From 630D-37 sp037478835 (GTDB lineage: Bacteria; Chloroflexota; Anaerolineae; Anaerolineales; Villigracilaceae): 64,000 nt of DNA. The stretch covers positions 186,001 to 250,000 of the forward strand of contig JBBFLV010000001.1 in assembly GCA_037478835.1 (NCBI GenBank), written 5' to 3'. The notes beneath the pieces are model-generated. The model saw nothing but the letters and a program-made list of their open reading frames with translations. It did not search any database and had not been told where the DNA came from. Made by a program: the position numbers and the translations under genes. Each line of letters opens with the position of its first letter. The first letter of the stretch is position 1. Below are positions 42,116 to 52,262 of the stretch, one piece after another.

Positions 42116-42565
42116 ATGTTCTTAGGACAGTACAAGCACACGATTGATGACAAGGGTCGCCTGATGATCCCGGCGCGCTTCCGCCAAATGGTGGGAGAGG
42201 GCGCCTATATCACTCAGGGCTTTGACCGCTGTCTGATGCTGATGACCGAGGCCTATTTTCATCAGGTCTATGAGCGCATCAGTGCCATGAGCCTGGCCGA
42301 TCCGACCGCGCGTCTCCTGCGCCGTTTGATCCTGGCCAATGCCTACCCGGTTGAGGTAGACAAAATCGGGCGCATTCTCCTGCCTCAGCCCCTACGTCAG
42401 TTCCTGAATTTGGACGGAGAGGCCATTTTGGTGGGGCAGGGGGAGTATTTTGAAATTTGGGCCCCGCAAGATTGGGAAGAGCAAATGCGCTTGCTTCAGG
42501 ATACGGAGGCCAATCAGCAGCGCTTTGCGACGCTCGATCTTTCTTCGCGTTCCGAGACACTTTAG
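42116..42565 (+). CDS. mraZ: transcriptional regulator MraZ
   Basis: A 149-residue AbrB-fold protein with two swapped-hairpin modules, each with the signature: DDKGRLMIPARFR (residues ~11-23) and DKIGRILLPQPLR (residues ~82-94). It begins the dcw cluster and should bind the three GTGG boxes just upstream. Confidence 0.96.
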   Translation: MFLGQYKHTIDDKGRLMIPARFRQMVGEGAYITQGFDRCLMLMTEAYFHQVYERISAMSLADPTARLLRRLILANAYPVEVDKIGRILLPQPLRQFLNLDGEAILVGQGEYFEIWAPQDWEEQMRLLQDTEANQQRFATLDLSSRSETL

Positions 42566-42567
42566 CC

Positions 42568-43506
42568 GTGACACAAACTGCGGCTTTCTCTTCTCGTCCG
42601 CATATCCCTGTACTTTACCAGGAAGTATTACAGCTCCTTGCTCCGAAAAGCGGTGGCCGCTACGTGGATGGGACGGTCGGTGCCGGTGGCCATGCCTGGG
42701 GCATCCTGGAAGCTTCTTCGCCTGATGGGCAGTTGCTCGGGCTCGATCGCGATCCGCAGGCGCTGGCGCTGGCGGCGGGCTACCTTGCTCCTTTCGGCGA
42801 GCGGGTGCACCTGGTCCATGCTTCGTTTGCTTCTCTTTCGCAGGTGCTGGAACGGGAAGGCTGGGATCAGGTGGATGGCATTTTGCTCGATCTGGGCCTG
42901 TCTTCCATGCAGCTCGATACGCCGGAGCGCGGTTTCTCCTTCCAGCACGAAGCGCCGCTGGATATGCGCTTCGATCCCTCCACGCCGATCACGGCGGCTC
43001 ACCTGGTCAACACACTCGGCGAAAACGAGCTGGCCGATCTTTTCTACCGCTACGGCGAAGAACCGGCCGCCAGGCGCATTGCCCATGCGATCGTGCGCGC
43101 CCGTCCGCTCCACACTACCGCTGAGCTGGCTCGCCTGGTCGAGCGCCTGATCCCACGGCGAGGGCCGATCCATCCGGCGACGCGCGTTTTCCAGGCGCTG
43201 CGCATCGCCGTCAACCGTGAGCTGGAGGCATTGGAGCAGGTGCTGCCGCAGGCCGTGCAGGCACTGGCGCCCGGCGGTCGTCTGGCGGTGATCGCCTTTC
43301 ATTCGCTGGAGGATCGCATCGTCAAAGAGTTTTTCCGCCGCGAAAGCCGCGATTGCCTTTGTCCGCCGCGGCAGCCGCTTTGTACCTGTGGACACCGGGC
43401 TACGTTGCAGGTGCTGACCCCAAAACCTTTGCTGCCCGGTCCGGAAGAGATCGCTCGAAATCCGCGTGCCCGTAGTGCGCGCTTGCGATGTGCTGAGAAA
43501 CGATGA
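42568..43506 (+). CDS. rsmH: 16S rRNA (cytosine-1402-N4)-methyltransferase
   Basis: A 312-residue SAM methyltransferase. HIPVLYQEVLQLL, the SAM loop YVDGTVGAGGHA, and LDLGLSSMQLD are diagnostic, as is FHSLEDRIVK near the end. A GTG at 42568 right after the mraZ stop is preferred; starting at an upstream ATG would mean a 110-bp overlap with mraZ. Its stop overlaps the next gene by ATGA. Confidence 0.94.
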   Translation: MTQTAAFSSRPHIPVLYQEVLQLLAPKSGGRYVDGTVGAGGHAWGILEASSPDGQLLGLDRDPQALALAAGYLAPFGERVHLVHASFASLSQVLEREGWDQVDGILLDLGLSSMQLDTPERGFSFQHEAPLDMRFDPSTPITAAHLVNTLGENELADLFYRYGEEPAARRIAHAIVRARPLHTTAELARLVERLIPRRGPIHPATRVFQALRIAVNRELEALEQVLPQAVQALAPGGRLAVIAFHSLEDRIVKEFFRRESRDCLCPPRQPLCTCGHRATLQVLTPKPLLPGPEEIARNPRARSARLRCAEKR

Positions 43507-43964
43507 GAGATTCCGTCACCCAATGGCTTTATGCTTCTCAACAGGCTCCCTGGCGGGTGCAGCGTCAGTGGCTGGCCTTGCTGACGCTCTCCGTTTTGCT
43601 GGGCATCACCCTGGCTTCGATCTCGCTGCAGGCCTCGGCGCGCGCTGCTTTGCTGGGGCGTGAAATCCAGATGTTGCGCGGGGAGCTTTCGATCCTGGAA
43701 CGAAGCAATGCCGATCTGCAGGTTCTCCTGGCGGCTCAAACGCGGGTCGAGGTGATGGAAGCGCGCGCTCGTGCCCTCGGTTTCCGTCCACCAAGGCCGG
43801 AAGAGCGAGAGTATCTCATCGTTCCAGGTTATCTTTCCCCTTCGGCGGTGACCTCTTCCTCTACCCTCCCGCTTCCAATGCCCTCCTTGCCTCCTGAATA
43901 TACTCAATCCTTGTGGGATTGGTTGCAAGAACGTTTTGCCTCTTGGATGGGAGGAAGACCATGA
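43503..43964 (+). CDS. ftsL: FtsL/DivIC-like cell division protein
   Basis: A 153-residue bitopic protein: a cytoplasmic tail of ~22 residues, one membrane helix (residues ~24-45, LALLTLSVLLGITLASISL), a coiled coil (REIQMLRGELSILERSNADL) and a Pro/Ser-rich C-terminal extension. By position between rsmH and ftsI it is the FtsL equivalent. ATGA overlaps on both sides. Confidence 0.82.
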   Translation: MRDSVTQWLYASQQAPWRVQRQWLALLTLSVLLGITLASISLQASARAALLGREIQMLRGELSILERSNADLQVLLAAQTRVEVMEARARALGFRPPRPEEREYLIVPGYLSPSAVTSSSTLPLPMPSLPPEYTQSLWDWLQERFASWMGGRP

Positions 43965-45700
43965 GGCAAGAGTTCGGCATCCGTCTTTGGCTGGTGCTTG
44001 GTGGATTTGGCCTATTTGCGCTGACCATTTTGGCGCGCCTATTCTATATTCAGAACAGTGCCGAAGCGGAAATCTTCCGCGCCCAGGCAAGCCTGAACGA
44101 ATATCAGATCGCCTATCTTTATCCGCCTCGTGGGGAGATTCGCGATCGCAACGGCCATTTGCTGGCCGGGAATGAGATCACCTATGAAGTGGGAGTCGTG
44201 CTCAATGCGGTCAACGATCCACAGACGTTGGCTTCGGCCTTGAGCGGCACGCTCAACCTGGATTACGGCGAAGTCTATGCCCGGTTGCTCCATCCGGCGC
44301 CGAATCAGACCTACTGGATGGTAAAAGATTTTGTCCCCAAAGAACAAGTGCAGGCGCTGCGGGCGATGCAGGAGAATCTAGAGCAAAGTGGCAATCCTCT
44401 GCCCAGCTTGCGCGGGATGGTCTTTCGTGAGCACTTGGTGCGGAGCTATCCGGAAAGGAGCTTGGCCGCCAATGTTTTGGGCTTTGTGAATCGGGAGAAC
44501 CGTGGTTATTTCGGCATCGAGGAAAAGTATAACGATCTGCTGGCCGGGCGGCCGGTGGCAGTGAAAATTCCGACCAATCCGCTCCAGGCGGTGGAATCGC
44601 CACATGTGGCGCGGGGCACCGATCTCATCCTGAGCCTCGACCGCACCTTGCAAGCGCAGATGGAGGAGTTGGCCGATCAGGCGCTCAAGGAGTATGGTGC
44701 CGAACGGGCTGTGATCGTGGTCATGCAGCCGCGTCAGGGCGATATTCTGGCCATGGCCAGCACGCCACGCATGGACCTGAATCAATTCTGGAACTATCCT
44801 GCTATCTATCCCAAGGCGGCGGATTTCAACCCGGCCATTAGCTATGCTTATGAGCCGGGATCGGTGATCAAGCTTTTCCCGATGGCTGCCGCGTTAGAGA
44901 TCGGGCTGGTCACGCCACAAACGACGTATTTCGATACCGGCAGCTTGCTGGTTGGAGGCCGCTATATCTATAACTGGAACGGTGCTGCCTGGGGACAGCA
45001 GAACATGGTAGGGTGTCTCCAGCATTCGTTGAACGTCTGCCTGGCCTGGATTTCCACCCAGATGGGCGCGCCGCGCTTCTATGAGTTCATGGAGCGCTTC
45101 GGCTTTGGCCGCCCGACCGGGATCGATTTGGCCGGAGAAGCCGCCGGTCGGCTGAAGCGCCCCGGCGATGGGGATTGGTATCCGGTGGATCTGGCGACCA
45201 ATGCTTTTGGTCAGGGCATTGCCGTCACACCCATTCAGGTGCTCATGGCGGCTTCTGCATTGGCCAATGACGGGCAAATGGTGGTCCCGCGTCTGGTGGC
45301 GGCGATGGAGCGCGAGGGACGGCGTTATAATTTGCCGCCGCAATTTGCCGGTCGTCCGATTTCCTCGCAGACGGCGCGTACCCTGAGCTGGATGTTGGCC
45401 GTTTCGCTGGAGGGGGAGGATTCGGCGGCGCTGGTGCCCGGTTATCGCCTGGCCGGCAAAACCGGCACGGCCCAGATTCCGACCCCGTTCGGGTATTCTT
45501 CGGAACGGACGAATGTCTCCTTCATCGGCTGGGGACCGTTGGACGATCCACAATTTATGATTTATATCTGGTTGCAAGAGCCTTCCACTTCGATCTGGGC
45601 CAGTGAAACGGCGGCGCCTCTTTTTGCCCAGGCCGCCGAGCGTGTCATTTTAGCGCTGAAAATTCCTCCGGATGCCGTGCGAACGGCCAGGGAGCCGTGA
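43961..45700 (+). CDS. ftsI: septal peptidoglycan transpeptidase (FtsI/PBP2-type)
   Basis: A 579-residue class B penicillin-binding protein with one N-terminal membrane helix, a dimerisation/pedestal domain, and a transpeptidase domain: SxxK in PGSVIK (Ser ~300), SxN in SLN (~356) and KTGT (~501). It crosslinks septal peptidoglycan. The start at 43961 overlaps the FtsL-like stop (ATGA) with GGGAGGAAG upstream. Confidence 0.95.
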   Translation: MRQEFGIRLWLVLGGFGLFALTILARLFYIQNSAEAEIFRAQASLNEYQIAYLYPPRGEIRDRNGHLLAGNEITYEVGVVLNAVNDPQTLASALSGTLNLDYGEVYARLLHPAPNQTYWMVKDFVPKEQVQALRAMQENLEQSGNPLPSLRGMVFREHLVRSYPERSLAANVLGFVNRENRGYFGIEEKYNDLLAGRPVAVKIPTNPLQAVESPHVARGTDLILSLDRTLQAQMEELADQALKEYGAERAVIVVMQPRQGDILAMASTPRMDLNQFWNYPAIYPKAADFNPAISYAYEPGSVIKLFPMAAALEIGLVTPQTTYFDTGSLLVGGRYIYNWNGAAWGQQNMVGCLQHSLNVCLAWISTQMGAPRFYEFMERFGFGRPTGIDLAGEAAGRLKRPGDGDWYPVDLATNAFGQGIAVTPIQVLMAASALANDGQMVVPRLVAAMEREGRRYNLPPQFAGRPISSQTARTLSWMLAVSLEGEDSAALVPGYRLAGKTGTAQIPTPFGYSSERTNVSFIGWGPLDDPQFMIYIWLQEPSTSIWASETAAPLFAQAAERVILALKIPPDAVRTAREP

Positions 45701-45701
45701 G

Positions 45702-47126
45702 ATGTTGACGCTTGCCGATGTGATTGAATCTCTGACCGATCTTCGCCCTCATGCCCCCCAGGTGATCACCGAGGCGGCGATCGATTCCCGCCAGGTCATT
45801 CCCGGCAGCTTGTTCGTTGCCCTGCCCGGTGAACGGCGGGATGGCCATGATTTCGTCGCCGAAGCGTTTCAACGCGGGGCCTCTTTTGCATTGATCCAAC
45901 GCGAATTGGCGCAACCGTTTACCACCCTCGATCTGCGACCGGGTTCTCTTTCCCCCCTGGATAAGGTCGCGACGCTACCGTTACCGATTTGTCTGCGGGT
46001 GGAAAATACGCTCGTTGCCCTGCAGCAAATTGCGCGCTTCTGGCGACGAAAGTTGCAATTGCGCGTCATCGGCATTACCGGAAGCGTGGGCAAATCGACA
46101 ACGAAGGAACTGATCGCCGAAGTGCTCGGCCAGCGTTATCGCACCCTGAAGAATCCCGGCAACTTGAACAACGAGATCGGTTTGCCGCTCACCATCTTGC
46201 AGCTCGGTCCCGGATACGATCACGCGGTCCTGGAGATGGGCTTCTACGTGCCGGGCGAGATCGCTTTCCTATGTGACATTGCCTTGCCGCAGGTGGGTGT
46301 GGTCACGAATATCGGCACCGTCCATGCCGAACGTGCCGGCTCGCAGGAGGCGATCTTCCGCGGCAAATCCGAACTGGTGCAGGCTTTGCCGCCGGCGCCG
46401 GAGGGAGTGGCGGTTTTGAATTTCGATGATCCCTGGGTGCGGAAGATGGAGGAAAAAACGCGTGCCCGGATCTTCTTCTATGGGCTTTCCCCGGAAGCGC
46501 ACCTTTGGGCCGATGAGATCGAAGGGCTAGGATTGGAAGGCATCCGTTTCCGCATGCATTACGGGCGCGAAGTCCTTCACGTGCGTGTGCCGCTGATCGG
46601 GCAACATTCGGTGCACACGGCCCTACGGGCGGCCGCGGTTGGGATCATCGAAGGGTTGACCTGGCAGGAGATCCTCGATGGTCTGCGTTTGGGGCACACG
46701 CAACTGCGTTTGACCGTGACGCGCGCGGCGAGCGGCGCGCTGATCATCGATGACACTTACAATGCTTCGCCCGAATCCGTCCTGGCCGCGCTCAACCTGC
46801 TGAATGAACTGGAAGGCCGGCGGATCGCCGTCCTCGGTGATATGTTGGAATTGGGACCTTACGAGCGTCAGGGTCATGAGATGGTCGGACTGCGCGCCGC
46901 ACAAGTTGTCGATCGCCTTTTGACCTTAGGTCCGCGCGCTCACATGATTGCCGCCGCAGCGCGCCGGGCCGGAATGAAGCGTTCAGCCGTGTTGGAGTTC
47001 GAGGAAATGCCCCCGTTAATCGAGTGGCTGCAGAAACATCTGACCGCCGACGATGTAGTCTTGGTCAAAGGGTCCCATGGCCTACGCATGGATCGCATTG
47101 TGGCGGCGCTGGAGGCAAACACATGA
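45702..47126 (+). CDS. murF: UDP-MurNAc-tripeptide-D-alanyl-D-alanine ligase
   Basis: A 474-residue Mur ligase. The ATP loop is GITGSVGKSTTKE; NEIGLPLT and the late DDTYNASPESV are MurF signatures. It adds D-Ala-D-Ala. It lies directly after ftsI; murE, which normally stands here or just before, is missing from this cluster. Confidence 0.95.
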   Translation: MLTLADVIESLTDLRPHAPQVITEAAIDSRQVIPGSLFVALPGERRDGHDFVAEAFQRGASFALIQRELAQPFTTLDLRPGSLSPLDKVATLPLPICLRVENTLVALQQIARFWRRKLQLRVIGITGSVGKSTTKELIAEVLGQRYRTLKNPGNLNNEIGLPLTILQLGPGYDHAVLEMGFYVPGEIAFLCDIALPQVGVVTNIGTVHAERAGSQEAIFRGKSELVQALPPAPEGVAVLNFDDPWVRKMEEKTRARIFFYGLSPEAHLWADEIEGLGLEGIRFRMHYGREVLHVRVPLIGQHSVHTALRAAAVGIIEGLTWQEILDGLRLGHTQLRLTVTRAASGALIIDDTYNASPESVLAALNLLNELEGRRIAVLGDMLELGPYERQGHEMVGLRAAQVVDRLLTLGPRAHMIAAAARRAGMKRSAVLEFEEMPPLIEWLQKHLTADDVVLVKGSHGLRMDRIVAALEANT

Positions 47127-48121
47127 AACAAACTGCGATTGCCTTAAGCCTGGCGACCCTCTCCTTCATCCTGACCGTGATCTGGGGGCCCCCCTTGTTG
47201 CGGGTTTTACGGCATTTCCGCATCGGGAAGTTGATCCGCGTCGAGGAGCCGGCGCATCACTTTGTCAAAATGGGCACTCCCACGATGGGAGGCGTGCTCT
47301 TCATCCTACCGACCCTGCTTCTGACCGGTTTGCTCAATGCTGTTTCGCTGATCGGCATTTTCCAAAATATCACCGGGCGCTCGGTGCTCTTGCCGATGCT
47401 GGTGATGATCAGTTACGCCGCTTTGGGCGCGCTGGATGATTGGGAAGGCATCCGTGGACCACGTCGTGGACAGGGAATGCGGGCGCGCACCAAGTTTTTC
47501 TTTCAGGTGGTGCTGGCCTTGTTCATCGCCTACGGCCTCTACCAGGTGCTGGATGTGCCCCATCTCTTCCTGCCCGGAGTGAAGGGCAAGATCGATCTGG
47601 GATGGTGGTATATCCCCATTGCCATGTTCATTATCGTGGGCACCTCGAACGCGGTGAACTTCACCGATGGCCTGGACGGCCTGGCCGGCCTGATCACGGC
47701 CACCGCGTTTGCCTCCTTCGGCGCGATTGCCTTGATGCAGGGGCAGCTCTACTTGGGGCGCTTCTGCTTTACGATGGTGGGCGCGCTCTTTGGCTTCCTG
47801 TGGTTCAATGTCCATCCGGCGCAGCTCATCATGGGCGATACCGGCTCGCTGGCGCTGGGTGCCACGCTGGGAACGGTGGCACTGATGACCGGACATTGGA
47901 TCCTGCTGCCGTTGATCGCCATCATCCCGTTGGCGGAGGCGCTCAGTGTGATCATTCAAGTTGGCTATTTCAAGTTGACGCGCGGCCGGCGCTTCTTCAA
48001 AATGGCACCTATCCATCTGCACTTTGAGCTCCTGGGCTGGAGCGAAACGCAGGTGGTGCAGCGTTTCTGGCTGATCGGATTGTTGGGTGCGATGATCGGA
48101 ATCGGTCTGGCGATGGTGTGA
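47123..48121 (+). CDS. mraY: phospho-MurNAc-pentapeptide translocase
   Basis: A 332-residue polytopic membrane enzyme that makes lipid I. Motifs: VKMGTPTMGGVLF, ALDDWEGI (first Asp pair), NAVNFTDGLDGLAG and PIHLHFELLGW. ATGA overlap with murF. Confidence 0.96.
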   Translation: MKQTAIALSLATLSFILTVIWGPPLLRVLRHFRIGKLIRVEEPAHHFVKMGTPTMGGVLFILPTLLLTGLLNAVSLIGIFQNITGRSVLLPMLVMISYAALGALDDWEGIRGPRRGQGMRARTKFFFQVVLALFIAYGLYQVLDVPHLFLPGVKGKIDLGWWYIPIAMFIIVGTSNAVNFTDGLDGLAGLITATAFASFGAIALMQGQLYLGRFCFTMVGALFGFLWFNVHPAQLIMGDTGSLALGATLGTVALMTGHWILLPLIAIIPLAEALSVIIQVGYFKLTRGRRFFKMAPIHLHFELLGWSETQVVQRFWLIGLLGAMIGIGLAMV

Positions 48122-48123
48122 AG

Positions 48124-49500
48124 ATGAAATCCTGGGATGGACAACGGATTGTAGTTTTGGGCGCGGCGCGGCAGGGACAGGCCCTCGCACGCTATTTGAC
48201 CCGTCACGGGGCGCGCGTTTGCCTGAGCGATCTCCGCACCGAAGCAGAACTCCAGGCGGTGCGCCAGTCCCTGGCCGATCTGCCGTTGGAGTGGGCGCTC
48301 GGCGGTCATCCGATCGAATTGCTCGAAGGCGCCGATCTCCTCTGCCTTTCCGGCGGTGTGCCGACCAGCTTGCCCATCGTCCAGGAGGCCGTGCGGCGGG
48401 GCATTCCGCTTTCCAACGATACGCAGATTTTCATGGAAGTCGTGCCCTGTCGTACGGTAGGCATCACCGGCTCGGCCGGCAAAACGACTACGACCACCTT
48501 GGTCGGTGAAATGGCGCGCCGTTCCGAGCGACATCGCCGCGTCTTCGTCGGCGGAAACATCGGCGATCCGTTGCTGAACTACGTGGACGAGATGACGGCC
48601 GACGATTTGGCGATCTTGGAAATCTCCAGTTTTCAGCTCGAACAAATGACCCTTTCGCCAAACGTTGCCGCCATCCTCAATATCACGCCGAACCATCTCG
48701 ATCGCCATGGGACGATGGAAGCCTATATCGCCGCCAAAGCGCGCATCCTGGAATTCCAATCGCCCCAGGATACGGCCGTTTTAGGGCGCGACAATCCGAA
48801 CGCTTGGGCACTCCGCTCGCGCGTGCGCGGGCGCTTGATCTCCTTCGGCTGGGATGCGTTGGAAGAGGAGAGCGAAGGCACCTACTATCACGAGGGTATC
48901 CTATACCTTTACGAGCGGCGGGTGGATATTCCACTTTTGCGCCGCGATCAGCTTCTGCTGCGCGGCGATCACAACGTGCTGAACGTGCTGGCGGCGTTCG
49001 CCATCGGTCACGCGGCCGGGCTATCCCTGGACGCGATGCTGGAGGCGGCAGAGACTTTCCGCGGTGTTCCGCATCGCCTGGAGCTGGTGCGCGAGTGGCG
49101 CGGGGTGCGCTGGTACAACGATTCGATCGCTACGGCGCCGGAGCGTACAATGGCCGCCATTCGTTCGTTTGAAGAACCGATCGTTCTTTTGCTCGGTGGG
49201 CGGGATAAGAATTTGCCCTGGGAAGACCTGGCGCGGCTGGTGCGTCAACGGGTGGATCATGTCATCCTCTTCGGCGAAGCGGCCGAAAAGATCGAACGTG
49301 CCCTGCACGCCGTGGATGGCGAGCGCCCGTATACGATCGAGCGTTATCCGAACTTATTCGAGGCCGTGCAGGCCGCAGCGCGCGTGGCCGAAAGCGGGGA
49401 TGTCGTCCTGCTTTCGCCGGGCGGCACCAGCTTCGATGAATTTCGCGATTTTGAAGAGCGCGGAGAGAGGTTCCGTCAATGGGTACAACAGCTTTCGTGA
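48124..49500 (+). CDS. murD: UDP-MurNAc-L-alanine-D-glutamate ligase
   Basis: A 458-residue Mur ligase. The nucleotide motif is GITGSAGKTTTTTL (residues ~114-127), with NITPNHLDRHG and WYNDSIATAPE further on. A GTG at 48118, overlapping the mraY stop, is an alternative start that would add two residues. The 3' end overlaps ftsW by 22 bp. Confidence 0.95.
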   Translation: MKSWDGQRIVVLGAARQGQALARYLTRHGARVCLSDLRTEAELQAVRQSLADLPLEWALGGHPIELLEGADLLCLSGGVPTSLPIVQEAVRRGIPLSNDTQIFMEVVPCRTVGITGSAGKTTTTTLVGEMARRSERHRRVFVGGNIGDPLLNYVDEMTADDLAILEISSFQLEQMTLSPNVAAILNITPNHLDRHGTMEAYIAAKARILEFQSPQDTAVLGRDNPNAWALRSRVRGRLISFGWDALEEESEGTYYHEGILYLYERRVDIPLLRRDQLLLRGDHNVLNVLAAFAIGHAAGLSLDAMLEAAETFRGVPHRLELVREWRGVRWYNDSIATAPERTMAAIRSFEEPIVLLLGGRDKNLPWEDLARLVRQRVDHVILFGEAAEKIERALHAVDGERPYTIERYPNLFEAVQAAARVAESGDVVLLSPGGTSFDEFRDFEERGERFRQWVQQLS

Positions 49501-50696
49501 CGTCTTCTGAACGTTCCGCCCGTACCCCAGGCCGCGGCTACGATCTGCCGTTGCTGGTGAGCCTCGCCCTCCTGCTCCTCTTTGGACTGGTGATGCTCTT
49601 TTCGGCTTCCTGGGATTATTCCAATCAGCTCTACGGTTCGCCCTGGTATATGTTCCTCCGTCAGGCGCGGTGGCTAGGCTTGGGGCTGGTGCTGATGTTC
49701 GTCTTGAGCCGGGTGGATTACCATCACTGGCAGCGCTGGATCGTGGCGGCCATGGCAGTGACTTTGCTCCTGCTCCTGCTGGTTTTGCTGATGGGTGAAT
49801 TACATCTCGGCGCGCGCCGCACGTTGTTCAAAGGCTCGTATCAGCCTTCCGAGATGGCGAAGTTGATCACTATTCTTTACCTGGCCGTGTGGCTCTATGC
49901 CAAGCGTCAGTTTTTGCACGATGTTTCGTTTGGATTGCTGCCCTTGAGCGTGATCCTAGGTCTGGTGGGTGGCCTGATTTACCTACAGCCGGATTTGAGC
50001 GCCACGCTGACCATTCTCATCCTGGGCGGCTTGCTCTTCTTCTTGGCCGGTGGGCGCTGGTCGCAGATCGCTTTTCTGATCGTGGCGGCGCTGGTCATCC
50101 TTTGGTTGCTGGTTAAGGTCAACCCGACCGGTCAGGCGCGCGTGGCGGCCTACCTGGCAGGGTTGCGCGATCCGCAGGAATCTTCCTATCACATGCAGCG
50201 TGTCTTCGAGGCCTTTGTGCGCGGCGGCTTTTTTGGCCGCGGGCTGGGCGAATCGGTGACTAAGCTCAACGGTCTGCCGGTGCCGCCCACGGATAGCATC
50301 TTTGCCGTGTTGGTGGAGGAAACCGGCTTTCTCGGCACCTTGGCCGTGTTCGCGCTGTACGGATTGTTCTGTTGGCGAGGCGTGGTGCTGGCCCGTCGGG
50401 CGCCGGATATGCTCGGCACGCTGATGGCTTCCGGGATCACCCTCTGGATTCTGTTGGAAATGCTCATCAATACCGGCGTGATGGTGGGGCTTTTGCCCTT
50501 TGCCGGCAATACCCTGCCTTTTTTCAGTGCCGGTGGCTCGAACCTGATCGCTTCTCTGGCCGGTATCGGCATCCTGTTGAATATTTCCCGTCAGGCCGGC
50601 CAGGCCGAGACGGAAGAATGGAGGTCTTACGGTGCGATTGTTGATCTGCGCCGGCGGAACCGGCGGCGGCGTCTATCCCGCACTCGCCGTGCTTGA
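49479..50696 (+). CDS. ftsW: septal peptidoglycan glycosyltransferase of the SEDS family
   Basis: A 405-residue SEDS protein with about ten membrane helices. Motifs: LFSASWDYS, QPDLSATLTI, PPTDSIFAVLVEETGF and LPFFSAGGSNLIA. It polymerises glycan at the septum with FtsI. GGAGAGAGG lies upstream of the ATG; a GTG at 49497 with a GTGA overlap is an alternative. Confidence 0.95.
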   Translation: MGTTAFVTSSERSARTPGRGYDLPLLVSLALLLLFGLVMLFSASWDYSNQLYGSPWYMFLRQARWLGLGLVLMFVLSRVDYHHWQRWIVAAMAVTLLLLLLVLLMGELHLGARRTLFKGSYQPSEMAKLITILYLAVWLYAKRQFLHDVSFGLLPLSVILGLVGGLIYLQPDLSATLTILILGGLLFFLAGGRWSQIAFLIVAALVILWLLVKVNPTGQARVAAYLAGLRDPQESSYHMQRVFEAFVRGGFFGRGLGESVTKLNGLPVPPTDSIFAVLVEETGFLGTLAVFALYGLFCWRGVVLARRAPDMLGTLMASGITLWILLEMLINTGVMVGLLPFAGNTLPFFSAGGSNLIASLAGIGILLNISRQAGQAETEEWRSYGAIVDLRRRNRRRRLSRTRRA

Positions 50697-51735
50697 GGCT
50701 TTGAAGGAATTGCTCCACCCTGCTGAGCCACAGGTGTTGTGGGTCGGTGGCGAGGGAGGGATGGAAGCAGACTTAGTCTCGCGCTACGGCATCCCGTATC
50801 GCGCCATTCCGGCGGCCGGAGTGCATGGGGTCGGTTGGAAGCGCTTGCCCGGCAACCTGTGGCAATTGGTGCGCGGGTATTTCGCCGCGCGTCGCATTGT
50901 GAGGGAATTCCGCCCCCAGGTGCTTTTCTTCACCGGCGGCTATGTGGCTGTGCCGGTGGCATTGGCGGCGGCCGGTCGGCCGATTTTGCTCACGGTGCCG
51001 GATATTGAGCCGGGCCTGGCGCTGAAGGTGCTGGCGCGGCTGGCGACGCAGATCACCGTACCGGTGGAGGCCTCGCGGCAGTATTTCTCCCGCGGGGCGC
51101 GCCTGCACGTGACGGGGTACCCGGTGCGCAAGGAATTGAGCCGCTGGGATCGTCGGAGCGCACGCCTTCATCTAAACCTGGAGCCGGAAGCGCCGGTGCT
51201 GCTCGTTTTCGGCGGCAGCAAGGGCGCGCGTTCGATCAATCAGGCCTTGCTGGCGAACCTGGAAGCCTTGCTTCCGGAAACCCAGGTGGTGCACATTAGC
51301 GGCTCACTGGATTGGCCGCAGGTGGTGGAACGACGGCAAGCGCTGCCGGAGTCGCTCCGCTCTCGCTATCATGCCTATCCCTATCTGCACGAAGAGATGG
51401 GGGCGGCGCTGGCCGCCGCGGACCTTGTGCTCTCGCGCGCCGGTGCCTCGATCCTCGGTGAATTTCCGCTTTTCGGTCTGCCGGCCATCCTGGTCCCTTA
51501 CCCACATGCCTGGCGCTATCAGAAGGTGAATGCCGATTACTTGACGCGACAGGGCGCGGCCATCTTGATCGAGGATGCCGATCTCCCCAGGGAATTGTTA
51601 CCGCAGACACTCTCGCTGCTGCGCGATCCTGCCCGCAGAGAGGCTATGTCGGCCAGGATGCGTGCATTGGCCTGCCCGCAAGCCTCAGAGACCATTGCCC
51701 GTCTTTTGCTTTCCATGCAGGAGAAAGCCCTATGA
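50632..51735 (+). CDS. murG: UDP-GlcNAc:lipid I GlcNAc transferase
   Basis: A 367-residue GT28 enzyme that forms lipid II. The N-terminal loop CAGGTGGGVYPALAVLEAL and the C-terminal FGGSKGARSINQALL and SRAGASILGEFPLFGLP are typical. It begins at a GTG (50632) with TGGAGGTC upstream, 65 bp inside ftsW. Confidence 0.95.
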   Translation: MRLLICAGGTGGGVYPALAVLEALKELLHPAEPQVLWVGGEGGMEADLVSRYGIPYRAIPAAGVHGVGWKRLPGNLWQLVRGYFAARRIVREFRPQVLFFTGGYVAVPVALAAAGRPILLTVPDIEPGLALKVLARLATQITVPVEASRQYFSRGARLHVTGYPVRKELSRWDRRSARLHLNLEPEAPVLLVFGGSKGARSINQALLANLEALLPETQVVHISGSLDWPQVVERRQALPESLRSRYHAYPYLHEEMGAALAAADLVLSRAGASILGEFPLFGLPAILVPYPHAWRYQKVNADYLTRQGAAILIEDADLPRELLPQTLSLLRDPARREAMSARMRALACPQASETIARLLLSMQEKAL

Positions 51736-52262
51736 TGAGCCTGGTTTACGTCTTTTGGATGTATGTGGTGGTTTTTGCGATCATCGGTTGGCTGCGCGGC
51801 TGGGCGAAGGAGCTCCTGGTCTCCTTCAGCGTGATCCTGGCGCTGACGTTCATCCACGTGACCTATCGCTACCTTCCGGTGCAAGCGCTGATCAACACGC
51901 CGACGATGAATTTCTGGTTCCGAACGCTGGTGCTAGGTTTGGTGGTCTTCTTTGGTTATCAGACGGTGATCAGCGTGCCGCGCCTGGCCAGCAAAGCACT
52001 GCGAGAGCGCTTTCAGGATTCGCTCTTCGGCATCGTATTGGGCGCTTTGAACGGCTATCTGATCGCCGGTTCGGTGCTGTTCTTCCTGCACGACGCAGGG
52101 TACCCTTTTCCGCAGGTGGTCACTCCGCCGCCGCCCACTTCACCTCTGGCCGAAACGTTGACCCGAATGATGGATTACATGCCTCCGGCGGTCTTGGGTG
52201 AACCTGGCATTTACTTTGCGGTGATCCTCTCGTTCATTTTCGTACTGGTGGTGTATATCTGA
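51732..52262 (+). CDS. CvpA-like membrane protein
   Basis: A 176-residue protein with four to five hydrophobic segments; GWLRGWAKELLVSFSVILAL and DSLFGIVLGALNGYLIAGSV resemble CvpA-type proteins. The function in this location is unknown. It overlaps murG (ATGA) and murC (TGATG), so it is part of the division operon, an unusual position for this family. Confidence 0.7.
   Translation: MMSLVYVFWMYVVVFAIIGWLRGWAKELLVSFSVILALTFIHVTYRYLPVQALINTPTMNFWFRTLVLGLVVFFGYQTVISVPRLASKALRERFQDSLFGIVLGALNGYLIAGSVLFFLHDAGYPFPQVVTPPPPTSPLAETLTRMMDYMPPAVLGEPGIYFAVILSFIFVLVVYI

Noticed and set aside
42457..42567. Upstream ATG for rsmH inside mraZ
   Set aside because: It would add 37 residues not seen in RsmH and a 109-bp overlap; the GTG at 42568 fits the family.
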